The notes: generated by a model not told the origin, from the sequence alone. Shown: positions 9,731 through 18,985, counted from the stretch's first letter. The stretch: DNA of 64,000 nt from Mycobacterium colombiense (GCF_001953985.1 NZ_MBEI01000071.1:1-64000), one strand, 5' to 3'. Made by a program: numbers and translations.

Positions 9731-10284
9731 TAGTCTGAGCCTCCCTTCGCGTCAGAGGTCTCAGACGTCTTGGCTTCGGCTTTCTTAGCGGCCTTCTTCG
9801 CGGGCGCCTTGGTCGCGGCCTTCTTGGCGGGTGCCTTGTTGGCCGGCGCTTTCTTGGCGGGTGCCTTCGCGGCGGCCTTGCTGGCCTCGGCGCGACGGGC
9901 CCGGGTCGACTTCGCCGAACCCTGGTCCTTGCCCGGCCGGCTTTCCACCACGACCGTGATGTGGCTGGTGCGCTTGCGGATCCGGAACGCGCGGCCCTGG
10001 GCGCGCGGACGGATGCGCTTGGCCGTGGGGCCCTCGTCGGCGTAGACGGTGGCGACCACCAGGGTCGCCGGGTCCAGTCCGTTGTTGTTCTGTGCGTTGG
10101 CCGCGGCACTGGCGATCACCTTGGCCACCGGCTCACTGGCGGCCTGCGGCGCCCAGCGCAAGATGTCCAGCGCGTCGGCCACCGAGCGGCCGCGCACCAG
10201 GTCGATCACCCGGCGCGCCTTTCTCGGCGACACCCGCACGAAACGTGCTTTGGCCACCGCCGAGGGGAATTCCGTTGTGGTCAT
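9730..10284 (-). CDS. rplV: 50S ribosomal protein L22 with Lys/Ala repeat tail
   Basis: 184 residues. The first about 115 are a normal L22 (ARFVRVSPRKARRVIDLVRG, IRPRAQGRAFRIRKRTSHI). The remaining about 65 residues are a basic tail built of repeated APAKKA/KAPAKK units ending in an acidic segment (SETSDAKGGSD). The tail resembles histone-like Lys/Ala repeats and is known from mycobacterial L22. The start overlaps the rpsS stop by four bases. Confidence 0.96.
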
Positions 10285-10562
10285 CGCCGTTTGGCCTTCC
10301 GGTCGTCCTTGATGTGTCCCTTGAAGGTGCGGGTGGGCGCGAATTCACCAAGCTTGTGGCCGACCATCGCCTCGGTGACGAACACCGGGACGTGCTTGCG
10401 TCCGTCGTGGACGGCGAAGGTGTGGCCGATGAAGTCAGGAATGATCGTCGAACGCCGCGACCATGTCTTGATCACCTGTTTGGTGTTCTTCTCGTTCTGC
10501 GTGTCCACCTTCTTGAGCAGGTGGCCATCGACAAACGGGCCCTTCTTCAGGCTGCGTGGCAT
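10281..10562 (-). CDS. rpsS: 30S ribosomal protein S19
   Basis: 93 residues, standard length. Starts MPRSLKKGPFVDGHLLKK and contains the family block WSRRSTIIPDFIGHTFAVHD. It ends in RKAKRR and overlaps rplV by four bases. Confidence 0.97.
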   Translation of the reverse strand: MPRSLKKGPFVDGHLLKKVDTQNEKNTKQVIKTWSRRSTIIPDFIGHTFAVHDGRKHVPVFVTEAMVGHKLGEFAPTRTFKGHIKDDRKAKRR

Positions 10563-10579
10563 GTGCTACTCCTGACTTC

Positions 10580-11422
10580 CTAGCGACCGTGCTTCTTGCC
10601 GGTGCGCCGGCGTCGGACAATGAGCTTGTTACTGGCCTTGTTCGGGTGGCGGGTGCGGCCCTCGGGCTTGCCCCACGGGCTCACCGGGTGGCGACCACCG
10701 GAGGTCTTACCCTCACCACCACCGTGCGGGTGGTCCACCGGGTTCATGACGACACCACGGACCGAGGGGCGCTTGCCCTTCCACCGCATCCGGCCGGCCT
10801 TGCCCCAGTTGATGTTCGCCTGCTCGGCGTTGCCGACCTCGCCGACGGTGGCGCGGCAGCGCACGTCGACGCGGCGGATCTCACCGCTGGGCATACGCAG
10901 CGACGCGTAGGTGCCTTCTTTACCGAGCAGCTGGATGCTGGACCCGGCCGACCGCGCCAGCTTGGCGCCACCGCCGGGGCGCAGCTCCACGGCGTGGATC
11001 ACGGTACCGGCCGGGATGTTGCGCAGCGGCAGGTTGTTGCCCGGCTTGATGTCCGCGTTCGGGCCGCACTCCACCACGTCACCCTGCGAGAGTCCCTGCG
11101 GCGCAATGATGTAGCGCTTCTCGCCGTCCAGGAAGTGCAGCAGCGCGATGTTGGCGGTCCGGTTGGGGTCGTACTCGATGTGCGCGACCTTGGCGTTGAC
11201 GCCGTCCTTGTCGTTGCGACGGAAGTCGACCACCCGGTAGGCGCGCTTGTGGCCACCACCCTTGTGGCGGGTGGTGATGCGGCCGTGCGCGTTTCGCCCA
11301 CCGTGGCCGTGCAGCGGACGCACCAGCGACTTCTCCGGGGTGGAACGAGTGACCTCGGAGAAATCGGACACGCTCGAGCCGCGGCGGCCGGGGCTCGTCG
11401 GCTTGTACTTACGAATTGCCAT
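10580..11422 (-). CDS. rplB: 50S ribosomal protein L2
   Basis: 280 residues. Starts MAIRKYKPTSPGRRGSSVSD. The C-terminal conserved block MNPVDHPHGGGEGKTSGGRH carries the histidine region important for the peptidyl-transferase centre. The tail ends RRRTGKKHGR. Gaps to rplW and rpsS are short (27 and 17 bases). Confidence 0.97.
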   Translation of the reverse strand: MAIRKYKPTSPGRRGSSVSDFSEVTRSTPEKSLVRPLHGHGGRNAHGRITTRHKGGGHKRAYRVVDFRRNDKDGVNAKVAHIEYDPNRTANIALLHFLDGEKRYIIAPQGLSQGDVVECGPNADIKPGNNLPLRNIPAGTVIHAVELRPGGGAKLARSAGSSIQLLGKEGTYASLRMPSGEIRRVDVRCRATVGEVGNAEQANINWGKAGRMRWKGKRPSVRGVVMNPVDHPHGGGEGKTSGGRHPVSPWGKPEGRTRHPNKASNKLIVRRRRTGKKHGR

Positions 11423-11449
11423 GTCTAATCAGGTTTCCTCTCGCGGCGG

Positions 11450-11752
11450 CTACGCCGGTGCCCCGAACAGATCGATCGGCTTGCTACCCGGCGCCAGCGT
11501 GACGATGGCCCGCTTGGTGCTCTTGCGCTTGCCGAATCCGGTCCTGGTGCGCTTCCGCTTACCTTGCCGGTTCGCGGTGTTCACCGACGCGACCTTGACG
11601 GAGAAGATCTTCTCGATAGCGATCTTGATCTGCGTCTTGTTCGAATCGGGGTGCACCACAAACGTGTACACGTTGTCGTCGAGCAGCGAATAGGACTTCT
11701 CCGAGATGACCGGGCCGAGAATGATGTCGCGGGGGTCAGTGATGGTCGCCAT
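11450..11752 (-). CDS. rplW: 50S ribosomal protein L23
   Basis: 100 residues, standard for actinobacterial L23. Recognised from DPRDIILGPVISEKSYSL and the basic loop NRQGKRKRTRTGFGKRKSTK. It starts directly after the rplD stop (TAG then ATG with no gap). Confidence 0.96.
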   Translation of the reverse strand: MATITDPRDIILGPVISEKSYSLLDDNVYTFVVHPDSNKTQIKIAIEKIFSVKVASVNTANRQGKRKRTRTGFGKRKSTKRAIVTLAPGSKPIDLFGAPA

Positions 11753-12433
11753 CTACGCCGTTACCTCCACATCTTTGTCGGCGGCACCGCCGGTGGCCCC
11801 GGCGATGTAGGCGTTGAGCGCCTCAACGCTGAACACCACGTCGTCGGAGCGCAGCACGTCGTAGGTGTTGAGCTGGTCGGGGGTCAGGAGGTGCACACCG
11901 GGCAGGTTGCGCACGCTCTTGGCGCCGGCCTCGTCGCTGCGGCCGATCACGACCAGCAGCTGCTTGCGGTCGGTCAGCGTGCCCAGGAACGCCCTGGCGT
12001 TCTTGGTGGACGGCGTCTGACCCGACACCAGCTCGGTGATCGCGTGGATGCGGCCGTTGCGCGCCCGGTCGGACAGTGCGCCGCGCAACGCCGCGGCGAT
12101 CATCTTCTTGGGGGTGCGCTGGCTGTAGTCGCGGGGCTTGGGGCCGTGCACCACGCCACCGCCGGTGAACTGCGGGGCACGCGTCGAACCCTGTCGGGCC
12201 CGGCCGGTTCCCTTCTGCCGGTACGGCTTACGGCCGCCGCCGCTGACGTCGCCACGCGTCTTGGTCGAGTGCGTGCCCTGACGCGCCGCCGCCCGCTGCG
12301 CGGTGACGACCTGGTGCATCAGCGCGATATTGGCCGGGGCGTCGAACAATTCGGCCGGCAGCTCTATCGAGCCCTCGACCTTGCCGCCCGGCGTCTTGAC
12401 GTCAATCTTGAGCGTCTTGGAGCCTTCTGCCAT
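11753..12433 (-). CDS. rplD: 50S ribosomal protein L4
   Basis: 226 residues. Contains the extended loop ending VSGGGRKPYRQKGTGRARQG and the block MIAAALRGALSDRAR. The ATG at 12433 overlaps the rplC stop by one base; a GTG one codon earlier is possible. In enteric bacteria L4 represses its own operon; nothing here shows whether that applies. Confidence 0.96.
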   Translation of the reverse strand: MAEGSKTLKIDVKTPGGKVEGSIELPAELFDAPANIALMHQVVTAQRAAARQGTHSTKTRGDVSGGGRKPYRQKGTGRARQGSTRAPQFTGGGVVHGPKPRDYSQRTPKKMIAAALRGALSDRARNGRIHAITELVSGQTPSTKNARAFLGTLTDRKQLLVVIGRSDEAGAKSVRNLPGVHLLTPDQLNTYDVLRSDDVVFSVEALNAYIAGATGGAADKDVEVTA

Positions 12434-13086
12434 CACTTCTCACCTCGTTTGACCGCGCTGCGGACCACGACGAGCCCACCGGTGCGGCCGGGGACCGCGC
12501 CCTTGATCAGCAGCACGCCGTTCTCGGTATCGACCTTGTGCACCAACAGGTTCTGGACGGTCACGCGGTCGCTACCCATCCGGCCCGACATCCGGGTGCC
12601 CTTGAACACCCGCGCGGGGGTGGCGCAGCCGCCGATCGAACCCGGGCGGCGGTGCACCGCCTGGGCACCGTGGCTGGCGCCCTGACCACGGAAGCCGTGG
12701 CGCTTCATGGTGCCGGCGAAGCCCTTGCCCTTGGAGGTGCCCGTGACGTCGACGTAGGCGCCGTCGGCGAAGATCTCCGCCGTCAGCTCCTGGCCGACCT
12801 CGTACTCGGCGGCCGCCTCGGGGTTCTCCAGCCGCAGCTCGGCCAGGAAGCGGCGCGGGTTGACGCCCGCGGCGGCGTACTGACCGGTCACCGGCTTGTT
12901 GACCTTGCGGGGACTGATCTCGCCGTAGGCCAGCTGCACGGCGCTGTAGCCGTCCTGCTCGGGGGTACGGATCCGGGTCACCACGTTCGGGCCGGCCTTG
13001 ACGACCGTCACCGGGACGACCTTGTTGTTCTCATCGAACACCTGCGTCATGCCCAGCTTGGTACCCAGAATGCCTTTTCTTGCCAT
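12433..13086 (-). CDS. rplC: 50S ribosomal protein L3
   Basis: 217 residues starting MARKGILGTKLGMTQVFDEN, with VTGTSKGKGFAGTMKRHGFR and GSIGGCATPARVFKGTRM. The open frame extends 12 codons further, but this start fits the family and lies 13 bases after the rpsJ stop. Confidence 0.96.
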   Translation of the reverse strand: MARKGILGTKLGMTQVFDENNKVVPVTVVKAGPNVVTRIRTPEQDGYSAVQLAYGEISPRKVNKPVTGQYAAAGVNPRRFLAELRLENPEAAAEYEVGQELTAEIFADGAYVDVTGTSKGKGFAGTMKRHGFRGQGASHGAQAVHRRPGSIGGCATPARVFKGTRMSGRMGSDRVTVQNLLVHKVDTENGVLLIKGAVPGRTGGLVVVRSAVKRGEK

Positions 13087-13099
13087 GAGTCTGGATCTC

Positions 13100-13405
13100 C
13101 TACTGGATGTTGACGTCGACACTGGCCGGAAGGTCGATGCGCATCAGCGCGTCGACGGTCTTCGGCGTCGGGTCGAGGATGTCGATCAGCCGCTTGTGCG
13201 TGCGCATCTCGAAGTGCTCCCGCGAGTCCTTGTACTTGTGCGGTGAGCGGATGACGCAATACACGTTCTTCTCAGTCGGCAGCGGCACCGGACCTACAAC
13301 ACTGGCACCCGTGCGGACGACGGTCTCGACGATCTTGCGCGCCGACGCGTCAATAGCCTCATGGTCGTAGGCCTTAAGCCTGATGCGGATCTTCTGTCCC
13401 GCCAC
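13100..13405 (-). CDS. rpsJ: 30S ribosomal protein S10
   Basis: 101 residues from a GTG at 13405, preceded by a GTAGGAG ribosome binding site. Starts MAGQKIRIRLKAYDHEAID and contains VVGPVPLPTEKNVYCVIRSP. First gene of the S10 operon. The open frame extends 25 codons upstream, but those residues do not belong to the family. Confidence 0.97.
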   Translation of the reverse strand: MAGQKIRIRLKAYDHEAIDASARKIVETVVRTGASVVGPVPLPTEKNVYCVIRSPHKYKDSREHFEMRTHKRLIDILDPTPKTVDALMRIDLPASVDVNIQ

Positions 13406-13796
13406 GCTTCTCCTACCCTCACTCCTGTTGAGGCCCGAATCCGGGCCTGGTGCCACCGGCGCGCCGATCGGGCCGGCCAACTCTGGGCCGATCGAGCGTT
13501 GCGCCGGATATTGCGCCGCTGTTTACCTGTCGTGGTCCACCGGCCCCCGCGGTCGGGCGTGTCACCCTCACGCAGCCTCATCCGCGATCGAAATTCGTCG
13601 CTCTCAAAGGATGGGACCGGACGCGCCCGTTTGGACGCTGGTCGTATGCCCGACCAGGCGCAAACCCGGCTCAAGGCAACCTGAACAGTATGCCTGACGA
13701 TCGTGGCCCGAGCAAAATTCAGCCCGGATATCGAGCCAAATCCGCCGCACCCGTCTTGAGGACGGTAACACCGGCCGGTAAATGCGCTGGTAGAGG
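13406..13796. other. Intergenic region upstream of the S10 operon
   Basis: About 390 bases without a convincing gene, between rpsJ and the TetR gene. It should hold the S10 leader and promoter. A short hairpin with arms AGGCCCG and CGGGCCT lies at 13431-13448, just upstream of the rpsJ ribosome binding site. A possible promoter lies further upstream, listed separately. Confidence 0.6.
13685..13715 (-). promoter_or_regulatory. Candidate S10 operon promoter
   Basis: On the minus strand, TACTGT (13690-13685) fits a sigma-A -10 element, with TTGCTC (13715-13710) 19 bases upstream as a weak -35. It would give a leader of roughly 270 bases before rpsJ. Assigned by eye only. Confidence 0.35.
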
Positions 13797-14447
13797 TCAG
13801 GCGCCGGCCGATTCGATGTTCGCGGCGCCGGCGCTGCCGCGTTGCACATGTAAGAAGCCGTCGACGGCCGCCAGCGCGCACTGGTGATAGTCGAAATCGG
13901 GCAGCGTGGACAGGCGGCCCAACACCAGCGGGCCGATGAGCAGGGCGATCGCCCGCGACCGGTCCACCTCCCCCAGCTCGGCGGCCTCCGGGCTGTCGAA
14001 GATGGCGTCGAAGGGCTCGGCGTACTGCTGGGCGATGCGCTCACGCAGGGTGGTGATCGCCGCGCTGTCGGCGTTGCGGCTGTGCCGCGGCTCGGGCAGG
14101 CCCTCCAGGTCGCGCCCCAGCGCAAGCCACGACATGGCGGTCATCATGGTGGGCGCCTGCGCGACGGATTCGGCCTGGGCCAGCACCACCGCGACCAGCC
14201 GGTCGCGCAGCGAACCCTCGTTGGGCGGGGCTGGCGACGCCGGGATCAGGCTGTTGAAAGCCGCTGCCAGTAGGTCGTTTCCGCTCGGGAAGTGGCGATA
14301 CAGGGTTGCCCGGGCCACGTTGGCGGTGCGGGTGACCGCGTCGACCGTCACCGCGCTGGGCCCCCCGGCGCGCAGCAGCGTGACGGCGGCTTCCAGCAGC
14401 CTGGCTCGCGACCTCGCGGGGCGCGGGTCGGACGTCCCGGTGTCGAT
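13797..14447 (-). CDS. TetR-family repressor with atypical start
   Basis: The C-terminal part is clear. The helix-turn-helix reads VTVDAVTRTANVARATLYRH, followed by FPSGNDLLAAAFNSL, and a ligand-binding domain follows. The first standard start is a GTG at 14351. That would cut off helix 1, because the frame upstream still codes for a typical TetR N-terminus (RARLLEAAVTLLRAGGPSA). In that extension I find no ATG, GTG or TTG before a stop. An ATC at 14447 lies six bases after AGGTGG and is the best candidate, giving 216 residues. A sequencing or true frameshift is the alternative. The gene is divergent from the MFS exporter at 14542 and probably represses it. Confidence 0.8.
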   Translation of the reverse strand: MDTGTSDPRPARSRARLLEAAVTLLRAGGPSAVTVDAVTRTANVARATLYRHFPSGNDLLAAAFNSLIPASPAPPNEGSLRDRLVAVVLAQAESVAQAPTMMTAMSWLALGRDLEGLPEPRHSRNADSAAITTLRERIAQQYAEPFDAIFDSPEAAELGEVDRSRAIALLIGPLVLGRLSTLPDFDYHQCALAAVDGFLHVQRGSAGAANIESAGA

Positions 14448-14474
14448 TGTGACCCACCTCCCTGTTTGAGGACG

Positions 14475-14507
14475 AGACGATCCGTCTACCTACAAGACTA
14501 TTGGTCT
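14475..14507. promoter_or_regulatory. Candidate TetR operators between tetR and MFS exporter
   Basis: Two dyads lie in the divergent promoter region: AGACG-ATC-CGTCT at 14475-14487 and AGAC-TATTG-GTCT at 14495-14507. Both carry an AGAC/GTCT core, 20 bases apart (two helical turns). This is the expected layout for a TetR-type repressor controlling both genes. Confidence 0.5.
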
Positions 14508-14541
14508 CGAAACGTCGCACGCTCCCCAGGAGGTGAACCGC

Positions 14542-16131
14542 ATGGTCGAAACCCTCGTCCGGTCCGACCAGCGTACTGACGGGATCGGCATCGGCGATAG
14601 CTTCCGGGCCCGAAACTGGACGCTGGCCGTCGCCTGCATGGCCGTCGCCCTGGTGGTGGCGTCGATGACGGCCCTGAACACCGCGCTCGGCGACCTCGCG
14701 GTGGCCACCTCGGCCACCGCATCGCAGCTGAACTGGGTCGTCGACGGCTACACCGTGGCTCTGGCGTGCCTGCTGCTGCCGGCCGGCGCGATCGGTGACC
14801 GCTACGGCCGGCGCGGTGCGCTGCTGACCGGGCTGCTGGTGTTCGCGATCGGTTCGATGGCCCCGGCGCTGCTGCACAACCCGGCTCAGATCATCGCGGG
14901 CCGGGCGGTGGCCGGGATCGGCGCCGCGTTCGTCATGCCCGCCACGCTGTCGCTGCTGACGGTGGCCTATCCAAAAGAGGACCGCACCAAGGCCGTTGGC
15001 ATCTGGGCCGGGACGGCCGGTTCCGGCGGCGTCCTGGGCATGCTGGGTTCCGGCCTGCTGCTTCGCTTTTGGGATTGGCACGCCATCTTCTGGTCGCTGG
15101 GCATCGCCGGGCTGGTGATCTTCGCGCTGGCCTGTACCGTCGCGTCGTCGCGCGACGCTGGCGCCCCCCGGGTCGACGCGCTGGGCGCGGTCCTGATCGG
15201 CGCGGCGGTCGCGATCGCGGTGGCCGCCATCCTGGAAGCGCCCGGGCGCGGCTGGAGCGACCCGGTGGTGTGGGGCGGGCTCGTCGTCGGCGCGGTGATC
15301 GCCGCGGCGTTCGGTGCCGTCGAATTGCGGCTGGCCCTGCGGGGCAGGCAACCGCTGCTGGACGTCCGGCTGTTCGCCGACCCGAATTTCGCGACCGGGG
15401 TGACCGCGATCGTCATCCTGTTCGGCGCCACCTTCGGCTTCTTCTACATCGGCATGCAATACGTGCAGCAGATCATGGGCTACTCCGCGCTGGCGACGGC
15501 GACCGCCTTCGGGCCGTTCATGGTGCCGCTGGGCATCTTCTCTGCCCTGTCGTTCTGGTACGTGCCCAAGCTGGGGCTGCGGCTGGTGTTGTTCGTCGGC
15601 ACGCTGCTGATGGCGGTCGGATTCGGGTGTATGTGCGGGCTGGATCTGCACTCGACGTACTTCGAATTCGCTTGGCCCACCTTGATTCTCGCCACCGGCA
15701 TCGGAATATGCACGGCGCCGACGACTTCGGCGATCATGGGCGCGGTTCCAGATGAAAAGCAGGGTGTGGCCTCCGCGGTGAACGACACGTCGCGCGAGAT
15801 GGGCGGCGCGCTGGGCATCGCGGTGGCCGGTTCCATCCTGGCCGGCCGCTACTCGCACGAGCTGGCGCCCAGGCTGGCCGGATTTCCGGCGCCGGTCCGC
15901 GGCCAGGCCACCGACTCGCTGGCCAAGGCGGTGGAGATCGCCGGCCGGCTCGGGCCCCAGGGCCGGCAGCTGGCCGACATCAGCAAGTCCGCGTTCCTGG
16001 CGGCCCTGCACGCGTCCACCATCACGATGGCCGCGATCGTCGCCGTCGCCGCCGTGGCGATCGGGGTGTGGGCTCCCGGCCGCGATGGCCGCCAGCTACG
16101 CACCGTGCGGCGGATGCTGTCGCATCACTGA
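14542..16131 (+). CDS. MFS multidrug exporter, DHA2 (EmrB/QacA) type
   Basis: 529 residues with about 14 hydrophobic segments. Shows LNWVVDGYTVALACLLLPAG and motif A GDRYGRRGALLTG, as in the drug:proton antiporters of the DHA2 family. The start ATG at 14542 is chosen because AGGAGGT lies six bases upstream; an in-frame GTG nine bases earlier lies inside that site. It is divergent from a TetR gene and convergent with mftG, overlapping it by seven bases at the 3' end. Substrate unknown. Confidence 0.9.
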   Translation: MVETLVRSDQRTDGIGIGDSFRARNWTLAVACMAVALVVASMTALNTALGDLAVATSATASQLNWVVDGYTVALACLLLPAGAIGDRYGRRGALLTGLLVFAIGSMAPALLHNPAQIIAGRAVAGIGAAFVMPATLSLLTVAYPKEDRTKAVGIWAGTAGSGGVLGMLGSGLLLRFWDWHAIFWSLGIAGLVIFALACTVASSRDAGAPRVDALGAVLIGAAVAIAVAAILEAPGRGWSDPVVWGGLVVGAVIAAAFGAVELRLALRGRQPLLDVRLFADPNFATGVTAIVILFGATFGFFYIGMQYVQQIMGYSALATATAFGPFMVPLGIFSALSFWYVPKLGLRLVLFVGTLLMAVGFGCMCGLDLHSTYFEFAWPTLILATGIGICTAPTTSAIMGAVPDEKQGVASAVNDTSREMGGALGIAVAGSILAGRYSHELAPRLAGFPAPVRGQATDSLAKAVEIAGRLGPQGRQLADISKSAFLAALHASTITMAAIVAVAAVAIGVWAPGRDGRQLRTVRRMLSHH

Positions 16132-17564
16132 ACGAACTCCGCGGCCCGGTGCCCGATCATCACGATCGTGGCGTGCGGGCCGCGGCTGGTGATCGCGGGC
16201 AGGATCGAGCCGTCGATCACCCACAGGTTATCGATGCCCAGCACCCGGCACCGGGGGTCGACGACGGCGCGCGCGTCGCCGTCGGCGCCCATCGGTGCTG
16301 TGCCGCACAGGTGTTGCGAGGTTGACCAGACGGCCGCCGCGACATCGATTGTGCCGCCGGCCAAGTCGCGGGCCAGCTCGCTGCCGCGGCGCAGCGCGGC
16401 GACATCCTCGGGCTCGCTGTCGTAGCGGTGCTCTATTCGCGGCGCCACGTCGGGGTCGGCCGAAACCAGCGTGATGCGCCCCCGGGCGCGCGGCTGCATC
16501 AGCGCCACTCCCAGGTGTGGCCAGTCGGCGTGCCCGGCGGTGCCGTCGCCGGTCATCGCCACGAATCCGCCTGTGTAGGGCCTGATCTCGAGGTCGTCGG
16601 CCGTGCTGAGCACCACTTCGAGCACCGGCCGCCCGGGCGCCACCGTCCAATCGGTGGGCAGCACCCACTCGGCATGATCGCTGAACGACATGCCGACCGG
16701 CAGCGGCGCCACCATCGGCACGCCGGCGGCGCGCAACATCTTTTCTTCTCCGAAACCGGAAAGCATCAGCAGGCGTGCCGTCTCAATCGCACCGGCGCAC
16801 AACACGACTCGATCGGCGGTCAGGGTCATGCGGCCGCGCGGGCCGACCGCATCGACGCCGACCACTGCGGTGCCGGCGATTCGCAGCCTTGCTACCCGGG
16901 TCCGCGCGTGCAGGTCCAGGTTCGGCCGGCCCAGCGCCGGGATCAGGTATCCGGCGCCGGAGCCACGCCGTACGCCGTCGACGATGTTGAGCGGTACAGC
17001 GCCGATTCCCGAAACCTGATCTGGCGCAGCATCATTGAGGTCGGCGATCCAGCCGAATCCGGCGCGCTCGGCGGCGGCGATGAATCGCTCGGTGGTCCCG
17101 GTCATTTCATGCGTGCGGCGCACCTGGATGGGACCGCTGTCGCCGTGGGCGGGACCGTCGAAGTCCAGGTCGGTCTCGATGGCACGGAAGCTGTCCAGCA
17201 CCTCGGCCCATCCCCAGCCCGGGATGGCGATGCGGTCGAAGTCGCGCGGCAACCCGCGGCAGAAGTAACCGCCGTTGATCGCGCCCGATCCGCCCACCGT
17301 CGCCCCGCGCACCAGGGGATGCTGGCGGGCGGGCTCGTCGGTGAGGTGGGTCTGGTATCGGTGCACCAGCGGACTGCCGACACCTATCGGCAATTGCAAC
17401 CCGTTTGCGGTCTGGGCGAGCAGTCCCGGATCGTCGAGCGCCGGCCCGGCCTCGAGGACGGTCACCGCGCACCGCGGATCCGCGGAAAGACGTTCCGCAA
17501 CAACCGATCCTGCACTGCCGGCGCCGACGATCAGCACATCGCTGTGCGAGGCGGCTGCGGTCAA
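16125..17564 (-). CDS. mftG: Mycofactocin-associated GMC oxidoreductase MftG
   Basis: 479 residues from a TTG at 17564, the same length as Rv0697 (from memory). FAD-binding motif DVLIVGAGSAGSVVAERLS is at the N-terminus. The C-terminus carries HLCGTAPMG, NLWVIDGSILPAITSRGPHA and the closing IGHRAAEF, typical of GMC flavoprotein alcohol dehydrogenases. Known work links MftG to reoxidation of mycofactocinol into the respiratory chain. No ATG or GTG lies at a sensible point: upstream codons overlap mftF and the next GTG is inside the FAD motif, so TTG eight bases after the mftF stop is preferred. Confidence 0.88.
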   Translation of the reverse strand: MTAAASHSDVLIVGAGSAGSVVAERLSADPRCAVTVLEAGPALDDPGLLAQTANGLQLPIGVGSPLVHRYQTHLTDEPARQHPLVRGATVGGSGAINGGYFCRGLPRDFDRIAIPGWGWAEVLDSFRAIETDLDFDGPAHGDSGPIQVRRTHEMTGTTERFIAAAERAGFGWIADLNDAAPDQVSGIGAVPLNIVDGVRRGSGAGYLIPALGRPNLDLHARTRVARLRIAGTAVVGVDAVGPRGRMTLTADRVVLCAGAIETARLLMLSGFGEEKMLRAAGVPMVAPLPVGMSFSDHAEWVLPTDWTVAPGRPVLEVVLSTADDLEIRPYTGGFVAMTGDGTAGHADWPHLGVALMQPRARGRITLVSADPDVAPRIEHRYDSEPEDVAALRRGSELARDLAGGTIDVAAAVWSTSQHLCGTAPMGADGDARAVVDPRCRVLGIDNLWVIDGSILPAITSRGPHATIVMIGHRAAEFVQ

Positions 17565-17572
17565 GGTGGTGG

Positions 17573-18985
17573 TTAACTCCGGATCTGGGGTTTCAGGGCG
17601 CGCACGTTGCGTTCCCGTAGCACACCCCACCACAACCCGAGCCCGTAGGCCAGGTCGTCGACGCGCTTGAGCACCAGGTAGGTCGGCAGCCCGATCGGTT
17701 CGACGTCGTCACTGATCGCGTCGCGGCGGCGAAGCCAGTCGACCACCCCGTCCATCACGGCCGCGACCACGACCACCCGCCGGAAATGGCGCGACATGGT
17801 GGCGGCCACCAGCGCCAGCGGCCAGTAGTGCCGACACAGCGCCGACGCCAGCTGCAGCGCCGCGGACCAGAGGCCACGGCCCGCGATCATCGCGACATCG
17901 GTCATCGACGTCTCGGCGCTGCGCATCGCCCGCGCGATCCGGTGGCCGGTCAGCACGGCCAGGACGATGGACGCCAGCCGCGACAGGGTGGACCCGAAGG
18001 CCATCAGGATCCACGTCATCAGCGCCCAGCCGGAGATCACCACCGGCGCCGTCTTGTCCGGGTGGCGCACCGACAGCGGAGCCGCCGAACCGCCGTAAAA
18101 GGCTTTGCGCGCGAGCCAGTCCCGCAACTCGGTGCGGTGGTCGTGGCCGACCAGCGCGATCGGCTCGTAGCGCAGCCGGGTGCCCGACTCGATGAGCCGC
18201 CAGCACAGGTCGACGTCCTCGCCGGACTGCAGGGTCTCGTCGAACCCGCCGACCTCCCGGATCGCCGAGCACCGGCAGATGATCGCCGCGCTGGGCACGT
18301 AGGACACCGTGCTGTGCGGCAGCACCGGCGCCTCGCGCTCCCCGAGGTCGAGCGAGGAGTGCACCGCCTCATAGCGCGCCACCACGTTCTCGCTGTGTGA
18401 CAGGCCGACGATGCGGGGCGCGACCAGGCCGACCGTGGGATCGCAGAAATGACCGAGCAGCGCCTCCAGCCAGCCCCGGCGCGGTGCGACGTCGGAGTCC
18501 AGGAAGGCGACGAAGTCCGTGCTGCAGACGCCCAGCCCGGTGTTGCGGGCCGCCGCCGGGCCCTTGCTGCGGTGGTGGCGCAGCACCTCGATGTCGCAGT
18601 GCGCGCCGACGAAGTCTTCCGGCTCGACCGGGGGGAACGAGCCGTCGTCCACCACGACGACGCGCAGCCCGCGCAGGGAGCTCACCAGGCGTCGCACCCC
18701 AGAAAGGTTGTCCCGCACCGGGATTACCACCGTCACGTCATGGTGCGACGGGCCGCCCGCGGGCCGGGGGTGGGCCACCGTGGCGTCCAGCAGGGTGCGG
18801 GCGAGTTGGGCGCTGAGCTCGTCACTCACCTTCAGCCGGCCATCCGAGAGCATGTCCTGGGCGGCGGGTGCCAGCTTCAGCAGCCGGGTCGGCGAACCAC
18901 CGAGCAGCGCCGAGCCGTCGCCGAGCACCCGCACGCGGCGGTCGACCTGGACGGCGAACCCGTCCGGCAACCGGTGCGCGCTCAT
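17573..18985 (-). CDS. mftF: Mycofactocin glycosyltransferase MftF
   Basis: 470 residues, matching the family. A GT2 catalytic domain (about 95-320) shows VTVVIPVRDN, VVVVDDGSFPP, AARNTGLG, the DXD motif in AFLDSDVAPRRG and GEDVDLCWRLIESG. One or two membrane helices follow (VVISGWALMTWILMAFGS). The family adds oligoglucose chains to the mycofactocin precursor. The N-terminal domain before the GT2 part may bind the peptide. ATG at 18985 overlaps the mftE stop by four bases. Confidence 0.93.
   Translation of the reverse strand: MSAHRLPDGFAVQVDRRVRVLGDGSALLGGSPTRLLKLAPAAQDMLSDGRLKVSDELSAQLARTLLDATVAHPRPAGGPSHHDVTVVIPVRDNLSGVRRLVSSLRGLRVVVVDDGSFPPVEPEDFVGAHCDIEVLRHHRSKGPAAARNTGLGVCSTDFVAFLDSDVAPRRGWLEALLGHFCDPTVGLVAPRIVGLSHSENVVARYEAVHSSLDLGEREAPVLPHSTVSYVPSAAIICRCSAIREVGGFDETLQSGEDVDLCWRLIESGTRLRYEPIALVGHDHRTELRDWLARKAFYGGSAAPLSVRHPDKTAPVVISGWALMTWILMAFGSTLSRLASIVLAVLTGHRIARAMRSAETSMTDVAMIAGRGLWSAALQLASALCRHYWPLALVAATMSRHFRRVVVVAAVMDGVVDWLRRRDAISDDVEPIGLPTYLVLKRVDDLAYGLGLWWGVLRERNVRALKPQIRS

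Noticed and set aside
14041..16011. Minus-strand open frame of 656 codons opposite the MFS exporter
   Set aside because: Its sequence is Arg/Gly/Gln-rich and low complexity; the exporter on the other strand has clear membrane helices and motif A.
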